NCBI GenBank assembly: GCA_003644175.1
Contig: QNBS01000009.1
Span: 1-15,892, forward strand
Origin: Planctomycetota bacterium
GTDB lineage: Bacteria > Planctomycetota > Phycisphaerae > Sedimentisphaerales > Anaerohalosphaeraceae
Direction of reading: 5' to 3'
DNA: 15,892 nucleotides
Part shown: positions 7,128-13,882 of the stretch, piece after piece
Layout of the letters: each line of letters opens with the position of its first letter
Numbering within the stretch: position 1 is the first letter of the stretch
The notes under the pieces: model-generated
What the model was told of the DNA's origin: nothing
The model's database searches: none
The model's input: only the letters and a program-made list of their open reading frames with translations
Translations under genes and position numbers: made by a program

Positions 7128-7356
7128 TGTTTTTTCCCTCGTATCGATCCATCTGGCTCTTTGTTATCGCACTTATTAAAATGCTGTTAATCGCTTTTAC
7201 GGCCAGGACGGTCGCTGCGTATGCGACTATTGCCGCTATCATCGCCCTCTTGCAACAGGTAAACGGCGAAAGGCCGCCGGCCCACCCAACCACGGCTATG
7301 CCGAAGAAGCATATGACCGCAACCTTTATCGAAATCGACCTGACATGTAACGGCAT
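7111..7356 (-). CDS. Small two-helix membrane protein between flhA and fliA
   Basis: The 81-residue protein has two hydrophobic segments, about residues 9-27 (VAVICFFGIAVVGWAGG) and 38-62 (MIAAIVAYAATVLAVKAINS), joined by the short loop SPFTCCKRA. The C-terminal tail is hydrophilic. Its size and topology are like FliQ, but the sequence does not match that family and I do not call it so. The ATG has AAGGA 10 nt upstream and the gene overlaps fliA. In many bacteria this position between flhA and fliA is held by flhF and flhG, which are absent here. It could be an accessory of the export gate (inference). Confidence 0.65.
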   Translation of the reverse strand: MPLHVRSISIKVAVICFFGIAVVGWAGGLSPFTCCKRAMIAAIVAYAATVLAVKAINSILISAITKSQMDRYEGKNSVGGD

Positions 7357-7398
7357 AATCAGTTGATCCTTTTTGCTCTACCGGATATATCTTTCATA

Positions 7399-9531
7399 TT
7401 ACGTTGAAACTCCCGCAACCTCCTGTCGGCGGGCGGCAATTTCACCGGTCTGCCCGATGGAGATGGTTTCTGTCGGTTCAATTTGTGTCCCGAGCACGAT
7501 TTCGTCGTAAGCAATAACAGGCAGCGGGGGCACTGTTCGTGATAACATTGCCGCCAGGGACGGCCGCAACCTCGAATCGCATAACAAAACCACCTTTTCG
7601 ACACCCTTGTCCGTTGCTGTCTTCCAGGCCTGTGCGACTGCGGCGCTTATGGCCATTGTCATTTCGCTCGGCAAAGCGAGATTTAGTGTTTCACCTTCCT
7701 GATGCAGATTCGAGGTCATCTGATGTTCCAGCGCAGGTTCGAGCGTTATCGCCGTAATATTGCCGTCCTTGTCCTTATGCTGTTCGGTAATAGTCCGGCT
7801 GAGATGTTTTCGCACCATCTCGGTCAGAATGTCGGTGTTTTTCGTTTTTGCAGCGTATTCTCCCAACGATTCGAGTATGGTGGTCAATTCCCGGATCGGT
7901 ATTGCATTCGCCAGCAGGTTTTTGAGCACCCTCTGCAGCATTCCAATAGGCACGAGTTCTCCGACGACTTCACCGACCAGCGCCGGCTGCGTCTTGCGAA
8001 GTCGGTCGACAAGAATCTGCACGTCCTGTCGTGTCAATAATTCGTCGGCATGTTTCTTAAGCGTTTCGGACAGATGTGTAATAAAGACCGATTCCGGGTC
8101 AATCACGGTATATCCGCTCAACTCGGCATTTTCTTTATCGGCTTCTGCGATCCAGAGAGCCGGCAGGCCGTAAACAGGTTCGCTGGTTTCCACGCCCTCT
8201 ATTTTGGTCTGGACAGTCCCGGAATCCATGGCAAGGAACATATTCGGCTCCAATTGCCCCCGGGCTACGACATGGTCGAAGAGCCTGATTTCGTAAACGT
8301 TTGACTCAAGGTTGATGTTGTCCTTGAGGCGAACAAGCGGCATGATAATGCCGAGTTGCCGGGCAAATCGTCTTCGCAGTGCGCCAATACGTTCGAAAAT
8401 AGTACTCTCTTTACGAGGGTCGATCAGGCTGATCAGTCTGACGCCGACCTGCACGGAAATTCTGTCTACGTCCAGCAGATCTTCAACGGGCTCTTTTTGG
8501 GTTTTTGCTTTTTGCGACGACGTTTCGACTTTTGTCCGGCGGCCTTTTTCCGACTTTGCCACTATTCGCCCCGTGAAGGCGGCGCCCGCAGCCAACAATA
8601 GAAACGGCATCGGAGGCAGCCCCGGCACCAGCGCCATCGCGGCGATGATGAAAGACGCTATCGTCAGCGGCTGGGAGGTTTTCAGGAATTGATCGGACAA
8701 GTCCTGCCCCACACTGTACCGCGAGGAGGTCTTGGTTACCAGGAAACCGGAACTTATGGATATTATCATTGACGGTATCTGGCTGACAAGCCCGTCCCCG
8801 ATGGAAAGAATCGAATAGGTTTTCATGGCGTCGCCCACACTCATACCGCGGGTATAGCCCATGGTTATGCCGCCGATGATGTTAACAATGGTGATTATGA
8901 TTCCGGCCTTGGCGTCGCCTCGAATGAATTTACTGGCGCCGTCCATGGCGCCGTAGAATTCACTTTCCTTGACAATTTTTCCTCTTCGTTCATTTGCCTG
9001 CGATTCGGTAATGGCGCCGGCATTCAGGTCCGCGTCAATAGCCATTTGCTTGCCGGGCATGGCGTCGAGTGTGAAGCGCGCGGCAACTTCGCTTATTCGC
9101 TCGGCGCCTTTGGTGACCACTATGAACTGAATGACAAAAAGGATCAGGAAAATTACCAGCCCGACGACAAAGCTGCCGCCGGCGACGAAATCGCCGAAGG
9201 TATGGATAATTCTTCCGGCGTCGCCCTGCAGCAGTATCAATCTTGTGGAAGCCACGTTTAGAGAAAGGCGAAACAGTGTTATGAACAGAAGCAGCGAGGG
9301 AAAGGTGGACAACTCGAGGGCTTCTTTTGAACACAGGGTGATTATGAGGACAGCCACGGAGAGAGATATGCTGCAGGCCAAAAGCATATCCAGCAACGGT
9401 GTCGGCATGCGGATCAACAGTGTGGCGAGAATTGTCACCAGCGCCACGGCCAGAACAATATTGCTGCGTGAACCCGTCGGCGTATTAAGCAGATCGGATT
9501 TTGATGAACTTGATTTCTCGGAAATTGCCAC
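7399..9531 (-). CDS. flhA: Flagellar type III export gate protein FlhA
   Basis: FlhA is the large inner-membrane gate of the flagellar type III secretion apparatus; its cytoplasmic ring receives chaperone-substrate complexes and couples export to proton flow. The protein is 710 residues, close to the usual 690-700. The N-terminal half has about eight membrane segments and the FHIPEP family signature at 145-172 (ISEVAARFTLDAMPGKQMA then IDADLNAG). The C-terminal half, from about residue 335, is the soluble four-subdomain ring. The start is GTG at 9531 with GGAG 11 nt upstream. It lies 35 bp after fliN; fliO, fliP, fliQ, fliR and flhB, which often come between them, are not in the window. Confidence 0.98.
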   Translation of the reverse strand: MAISEKSSSSKSDLLNTPTGSRSNIVLAVALVTILATLLIRMPTPLLDMLLACSISLSVAVLIITLCSKEALELSTFPSLLLFITLFRLSLNVASTRLILLQGDAGRIIHTFGDFVAGGSFVVGLVIFLILFVIQFIVVTKGAERISEVAARFTLDAMPGKQMAIDADLNAGAITESQANERRGKIVKESEFYGAMDGASKFIRGDAKAGIIITIVNIIGGITMGYTRGMSVGDAMKTYSILSIGDGLVSQIPSMIISISSGFLVTKTSSRYSVGQDLSDQFLKTSQPLTIASFIIAAMALVPGLPPMPFLLLAAGAAFTGRIVAKSEKGRRTKVETSSQKAKTQKEPVEDLLDVDRISVQVGVRLISLIDPRKESTIFERIGALRRRFARQLGIIMPLVRLKDNINLESNVYEIRLFDHVVARGQLEPNMFLAMDSGTVQTKIEGVETSEPVYGLPALWIAEADKENAELSGYTVIDPESVFITHLSETLKKHADELLTRQDVQILVDRLRKTQPALVGEVVGELVPIGMLQRVLKNLLANAIPIRELTTILESLGEYAAKTKNTDILTEMVRKHLSRTITEQHKDKDGNITAITLEPALEHQMTSNLHQEGETLNLALPSEMTMAISAAVAQAWKTATDKGVEKVVLLCDSRLRPSLAAMLSRTVPPLPVIAYDEIVLGTQIEPTETISIGQTGEIAARRQEVAGVST

Positions 9532-9566
9532 TATGATTCATTCTCCAGGGCAAAAGCCCGCTCTGG

Positions 9567-9959
9567 TTATGCCTTGCCCGGGGCCTCAGCCGCCTCGGGA
9601 CCGAGGATTTCCTTTATTCTGACGGCAAATCTGTCTTCCACCACAACGATACTTCCCGTAGCGAACCTGATGTCTTTGACATACAAATCCGCCGGCGCCT
9701 CAATGGGTTTGTCGAGTTTTAATATTGAACCGGGGCTAAGCTGCAGGAGCCGCTGGACCGGCACTTCTTTTCGACCAATTGCAACTGTTACAGGTACATT
9801 TATATCCAAAAGGAGGTCGATACTGGCGCCTGCGCCTGTGTTTTCATTTTCGACGGCCTCCGCAAGCTCCACGGATTGCGCCTGCGTCCTGGAGTCTTCG
9901 GCGTCCTGATTCTGGTCCGTTTTTTCTTCCACAGCCTGAGCTGTACCTTCGTCCGGCAT
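9567..9959 (-). CDS. fliN: Flagellar motor switch protein FliN
   Basis: FliN forms the lower part of the cytoplasmic C-ring with FliM and helps switch rotation and dock export cargo. The product is 130 residues: an acidic, Gln/Glu-rich N-terminal extension of about 45 residues, then a SpoA/SURF domain from about 46 to 120 starting IDLLLDINVPVTVAIGRKEV and continuing LLQLSPGSILKLDK, which is the family pattern. The usual ARGEVVV segment reads FATGSIVVVEDRFAVRI here, a mild variation. It follows fliM by 28 bp and precedes flhA by 35 bp, matching the common fliL-fliM-fliN order. Confidence 0.95.
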   Translation of the reverse strand: MPDEGTAQAVEEKTDQNQDAEDSRTQAQSVELAEAVENENTGAGASIDLLLDINVPVTVAIGRKEVPVQRLLQLSPGSILKLDKPIEAPADLYVKDIRFATGSIVVVEDRFAVRIKEILGPEAAEAPGKA

Positions 9960-9987
9960 TTTGCTTCCTCTTTATTATCAACCACTT

Positions 9988-10950
9988 TCAGTTTGTGTCG
10001 TAGGCGGTTTCTGAAATTACGACTGCGTATTTGCCGTCGCATTTTGCAGGCCGACCACGAAACAGAATCCTGCCTTCCACAATAAGTTCGATTGGCTCAT
10101 CCACTTTTTTGTCAAGCAACAGGATGTCGTCGACGCCAAGGCTCATTGCTTCTTCAATGGTAAGCACCGTCGAATCCAACTGAGCTTTGACTGTAATCGG
10201 CATTTCATGTACGTGCTTGAGCATCGTATCGGAGACCTCTTCCGCCGAGAGAACATGAGCCTGTATCCCGCCGGCCACAATCGGGCGCAGTTCATCGCAA
10301 AGCATCAGGAAATACGCTTCGGAAGCGTTGTCCGAATCGGCTTTCTTGACCTTGAGAGTAATTTTGCAGACTTCTTCGGCGCCCTGGAATTCAATGGGCA
10401 GTCGGCCACTTACAATTTCAGCGGCCGGCTGAAAATCACATGAATCAGACGACCCTGAAAGGGCCTCGACAATACCGGAGGCGGTATCGTACAGGAGGGA
10501 TTTCTCCAATTGCGACAACTCTCTGTCGGCATCTTCCGGAGACTTGCTGTCCCCGAGCAGTTGAGTAGCCCAAACGATTGCGGTCTGGCCGGGTATGCCG
10601 AGAAAGCCCGACGGTTCGCCCCGGCCTGTGCCGAAGGAAAGGTAATGGTCGCTCTGAGCATTGACAGAGGCTGTAAATTTATCTGCAAAGTACTGTGTCG
10701 TCGTTCCGATTGTCACGCCAAAATCGCTATGGCAAAGCTCGGTGAATTTCCGGGCGCAGCTCTTTGCCACTTTTTCCGTGAAACTCTCAAGCTTCTTGAG
10801 TTCGCAACTGCTGAAACAGTGGGGCTGGGTCCAATTGTAGTCATAGGCGTCTATGTTGGACTTGGTGTCTTCTGCCGACTCGACGCCGGCGGCGTCAAGA
10901 AGCTGTTGTATTTTCTGCCTGCTCGGCTTTTTCTTGACGGAGTTGCTCAT
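9988..10950 (-). CDS. fliM: Flagellar motor switch protein FliM
   Basis: FliM is the C-ring protein that binds CheY-P and links FliG to FliN. The 320-residue product has a short N-terminal peptide, SRQKIQQLLDAAG, in the position of the CheY-binding motif (canonically EIDALL), then a CheC-like middle domain, and a C-terminal SpoA domain (ITVKAQLDSTVLTIEEAMSL through VVISE) like that of FliN. In the middle domain the conserved GGxG after the Asp-rich helix reads LLGDSKSPEDAD, so one Gly is changed and the loop is longer than usual. Start ATG 10950 overlaps the fliL stop as ATGA, indicating coupled translation. Identity is secure from order and C-terminus; the sequence is divergent. Confidence 0.93.
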   Translation of the reverse strand: MSNSVKKKPSRQKIQQLLDAAGVESAEDTKSNIDAYDYNWTQPHCFSSCELKKLESFTEKVAKSCARKFTELCHSDFGVTIGTTTQYFADKFTASVNAQSDHYLSFGTGRGEPSGFLGIPGQTAIVWATQLLGDSKSPEDADRELSQLEKSLLYDTASGIVEALSGSSDSCDFQPAAEIVSGRLPIEFQGAEEVCKITLKVKKADSDNASEAYFLMLCDELRPIVAGGIQAHVLSAEEVSDTMLKHVHEMPITVKAQLDSTVLTIEEAMSLGVDDILLLDKKVDEPIELIVEGRILFRGRPAKCDGKYAVVISETAYDTN

Positions 10951-11537
10951 TGTATATTGAATTCCCTGATAAGAATTCTTTTGATTTGGGGTTTAGCGTC
11001 GCCAAAGAGTACTTCATTAAAAGCATCGCATACCTGCGACAGAATCCGTCTTAAATCGGCGTCGGTTCTCATTTCTTCAAGGGTCAGGCTCTTGAAGTAG
11101 AGATTAAGCCAATTCATCAAGAGAGGCTTTTTGGACTCGACAAGTTTTTGGGCGGCAGGTTCACTCAATCCGGAGCTGATCTCCAGATTCAACCCTATCC
11201 GTACATAGCGTGTGGCGCCCGGTACGTCGGGATTTACGACAACGGATTCCAACTCCTCGTAATACCATGTCTCTTTCGAGCCGGTGTCGGATCCGTCCGG
11301 CACAATTTCTTCGGTTTGCGGGTTCTCCTGGGGAGAATCGGTTGTCTTCGGCGTCGAAGATCCGGCAAGCAGCCGACCAAGAACAAAACCGGAACCTGAC
11401 ATGACAGCTATGACAACCGCCATTATTATCCATGTCAGAATACTGATTTTGGCTCCGGATTGCTCGGCCTGTTCCTTCGCCTGTTCCTTCGGCTCGTCTT
11501 TTGCGTCTTCGTCTTTTTTTTCTTCTTCGTCTGCCAT
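10947..11537 (-). CDS. fliL: Flagellar basal body-associated protein FliL
   Basis: FliL is a single-pass inner-membrane protein that surrounds or supports stator units near the basal body. The 196-residue product has a highly charged cytoplasmic N-terminus (repeated Lys/Glu), one membrane segment at about residues 32-55 (ISILTWIIMAVVIAVMSGSG), and a periplasmic domain with the family's strand-helix arrangement: VVVNPDVPGATRYVRIGLNL, then a helix containing KPLLMNWLNLYFKS, then the helix RRILSQVCDAFNEVL and the terminal strand IKRILIREFNIQ. The terminal 'V-xVxFTEF-xxQ'-like ending of FliL is preserved as ILIREFNIQ. It overlaps fliM by 4 bp and follows the regulator gene by 36 bp. Confidence 0.95.
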   Translation of the reverse strand: MADEEEKKDEDAKDEPKEQAKEQAEQSGAKISILTWIIMAVVIAVMSGSGFVLGRLLAGSSTPKTTDSPQENPQTEEIVPDGSDTGSKETWYYEELESVVVNPDVPGATRYVRIGLNLEISSGLSEPAAQKLVESKKPLLMNWLNLYFKSLTLEEMRTDADLRRILSQVCDAFNEVLFGDAKPQIKRILIREFNIQ

Positions 11538-11573
11538 TTTTTCTTTTGCCTCAACTGCTTCGGACGGCGGTTA

Positions 11574-13103
11574 TCAGGCCAACTGCAAGGCGTCCTCCTG
11601 ACGATAGCGGCGGATTTTACCCCGCAGGGTGCGGTCGCTGATGCCCAATATCTTCGCGGCCCTGGTCTTGTTGCCCCCGGTATGGCCTAATGTATCCAGA
11701 ATTGCCTGTCTCTCCACCCGGTCAAGGGGCAGACCCGCCAGGCCTGATGATGGCGCCCGTCCGTTGCTGATTGACACGCTGTTTTCCTGTGGCAGCGGCT
11801 GCAGTTCATCGAAAAGCCACGAGACATCAGCTATGGACAGTCTCGTCCCGGTTCCCAGGATCAATGATGTCAGCACGACATTTCGCAACTGCCGAACATT
11901 TCCCGGCCAATGATATTTTGCAAAAATATCCATCATCGCCGGATCAAGCTCGGTGATGCGGCGTTGTGCTTGTCGTGCATAGATATTCACGAAATGCCAC
12001 ACGAGGTCGGGTAAATCATCGGGACGCTGTCGCAGCGACGGCATAATCAGTCTCACGCCGCTGAGACGATAATAAAGGTCCTGTCGAAACCGGCCCTCGG
12101 CGACCTCCTGCAATAAGTCTTTGTTGGTGGTGCTTATTATCCGCACGTCGACTCGAATGCTGTCGTTTCCTCCGACCCGCTCAAAATCCTGCTGCTCAAG
12201 CACCCGCAACAGCTTGGCCTGGAATCTTATGGGTGTCTCCGTGATCTCGTCAAGGAGCAGAGTCCCGCCGTGCGCCATTTCGAACCTCCCCTTGCGCCGT
12301 GTATATGCGCCGGTGAAGGCCCCCTTCTCGTGCCCAAAGAGTTCACTTTCAAGCAGCGTCTCGGTCAATGCCGCACAGTTCAATCTCACGTATGGCCCTT
12401 GTGCTCTTTTGCTGTGGTGATGAATGAAAAAGGAAATCAACTCTTTTCCTGTTCCACTTTCGCCGCCCACCAGGACGGGGGCTGAAGTAGGAGCTATTTT
12501 TTTGGCCAGATTAATAGCCTGAGCTAATTTTGCGCTTTTTCCCACTATTGTAAAGAGAGGCCGACCGCCGTCGTGGGCGCAGTCGGCCGCTGAGACGCAG
12601 TGATTCGGCAGGAAGGTGTCCAGGATGTCTTCTATTCTCCGGCAGCCAAGCGGCTTGATCAGGAAGTCGCAGCAGCCTGCATGGATGGCTTTGACGGCCA
12701 TATCAAGTATTTGCTGTGAGTCCCGAGCTTCCGTATTGCCGGCGTCGCCTATCATGATCACCGGCGTCTCCGGCGAATTCGCCTTGATTTGGCGAACCAG
12801 ATTGAATCCATCTTCGGGCTGATTTACCCGGGCGGTGCTGAATACAAGATCATAATTGCTCTTGTCGAGAAAATCACCGATTGTTTTTTTGCCGCCGCCG
12901 ACAGTTCCGCGAATTCCTTTGCGAGCCAGAATCTCGAGCAGGAATCGAGTCGATTCCTGGTTGTCGTCAACAATCAACACGTTCGCCGGCGGGCTTGTGC
13001 TTTGCGATCCGCCGCAGGAAGCCTCCGGCATCCGATCCTTTTGGCGCCTTGCCTTTGTGCTGTCTGTCTCGCTTTTATTCACTCGCTGGGCACTCCCTTT
13101 CAT
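11574..13103 (-). CDS. Sigma-54-dependent flagellar regulator (FleQ/FlgR-type) with degenerate receiver
   Basis: The 509-residue protein has a receiver-like domain (about 40-165), a sigma-54 AAA+ domain (about 185-420) and a Fis-type helix-turn-helix (about 455-500, ending GISDRTLRGKIRRYRQ). The AAA+ part is intact: Walker A GESGTGKE (K220), GAFTGA at 261-266 for sigma-54 contact, and Walker B LLLDEI. The receiver keeps D46/D47 and K150, but the phosphoacceptor position reads Thr (T90 in FSTARV) and the usual Thr is Gly (MIGDAG), so normal phosphorylation is unlikely. FleQ is similar in this respect. ATG 13103 sits 3 bp after the upstream stop; ATG 13031, with AAGGA 4 nt upstream, is a good alternative start. 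It probably activates early flagellar genes. Confidence 0.9.
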   Translation of the reverse strand: MKGSAQRVNKSETDSTKARRQKDRMPEASCGGSQSTSPPANVLIVDDNQESTRFLLEILARKGIRGTVGGGKKTIGDFLDKSNYDLVFSTARVNQPEDGFNLVRQIKANSPETPVIMIGDAGNTEARDSQQILDMAVKAIHAGCCDFLIKPLGCRRIEDILDTFLPNHCVSAADCAHDGGRPLFTIVGKSAKLAQAINLAKKIAPTSAPVLVGGESGTGKELISFFIHHHSKRAQGPYVRLNCAALTETLLESELFGHEKGAFTGAYTRRKGRFEMAHGGTLLLDEITETPIRFQAKLLRVLEQQDFERVGGNDSIRVDVRIISTTNKDLLQEVAEGRFRQDLYYRLSGVRLIMPSLRQRPDDLPDLVWHFVNIYARQAQRRITELDPAMMDIFAKYHWPGNVRQLRNVVLTSLILGTGTRLSIADVSWLFDELQPLPQENSVSISNGRAPSSGLAGLPLDRVERQAILDTLGHTGGNKTRAAKILGISDRTLRGKIRRYRQEDALQLA

Positions 13104-13105
13104 CG

Positions 13106-13882
13106 TTACAAGGTCGGTAATTTGCTCTCGTCTATCAGCTTATCGGGGGCGTCTTTCAGATACCAGTCGACTAACTCGCTCCTGGCTTTGGCCAGAGGCG
13201 CCCATGGTGAATCAGGGTGCTGGTCGATCAACTGTTCATACGCCTGTATTGCCGTCGCCGGATCGTCATCTCGCAGACAGTTGCCTATTTGAAACAACAT
13301 CCATGCCCCATCTCGATCCTGCCCGGTCTCGCCGGCGGTCATACTATTAAGAGCCTGGCGGTAACAGATTGCAGCTTCTTTCAGGCAATGACTGTCAAAA
13401 AGAATCTCAGCCAACTCAAGCGGATTGTGCAGTTGTTCAGGGTTCTGCAACAGACTCTTGAGCACCTGCAAAGTCTCATCCGACACCGGCGTGTACGGCA
13501 GCTTGTGTTCGATTTTGCCGGATTCGTTTTCTTGCGGCGTTTCTTTAGCGGGCGTAATCTCATTCGGCTCGGTTTTCCGGATCGGCTCGACCACAATGAC
13601 AGGCGCCGGGGCTTGTCGCCGGGGCCTGAATCCGACGGATCTGATTTCTCTGATTATCCGCCGAAGCTTATTTTTGCTTTCGCTGTGTTTTGCATCATCG
13701 GCGATATTGATTCTGGCCTGCCACAGTTGGCGGCTGAGATCGGTTTTCGGGCTCTTTGCAATCAGCGGAGCAGTCAATACGCAGACGATTAATACCAAAG
13801 AGCAACGCTTAAGACTCCGGGCCGAACTACTCGTCGGTCCCGTGTAATCGCATTGGGTCGGGATTTTGATGTTCAAACTCAT
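13106..13882 (-). CDS. TPR-containing exported or membrane-anchored protein
   Basis: The 258-residue product has a hydrophobic segment at about residues 27-44 (CSLVLIVCVLTAPLIA) that is likely a signal peptide or anchor, then a basic region, a Pro/Glu-rich linker, and a C-terminal part with at least two tetratricopeptide repeats (AEILFDSHCLKEAAICYRQA and AIQAYEQLIDQHPDSPWAPL). TPRs bind proteins, so it may help assemble an envelope complex. I chose ATG 13882 because it overlaps the previous stop as ATGA and has AGGA 8 nt upstream; an upstream ATG at 13888 is too close to that AGGA. It lies between another TPR protein gene and the sigma-54 regulator. I do not recognise a named family. Confidence 0.8.
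   Translation of the reverse strand: MSLNIKIPTQCDYTGPTSSSARSLKRCSLVLIVCVLTAPLIAKSPKTDLSRQLWQARINIADDAKHSESKNKLRRIIREIRSVGFRPRRQAPAPVIVVEPIRKTEPNEITPAKETPQENESGKIEHKLPYTPVSDETLQVLKSLLQNPEQLHNPLELAEILFDSHCLKEAAICYRQALNSMTAGETGQDRDGAWMLFQIGNCLRDDDPATAIQAYEQLIDQHPDSPWAPLAKARSELVDWYLKDAPDKLIDESKLPTL

Noticed and set aside
11912..11930. Palindromic TTTTGCAAAA, similar to the core of the foldback terminal repeat
   Set aside because: It is within the activator's conserved coding sequence and lacks the flanking AAGAC and the rest of the terminal repeat.
12789..13350. Two long overlapping plus-strand frames
   Set aside because: They are antisense to the activator and TPR genes and read as mirror images of those codons.
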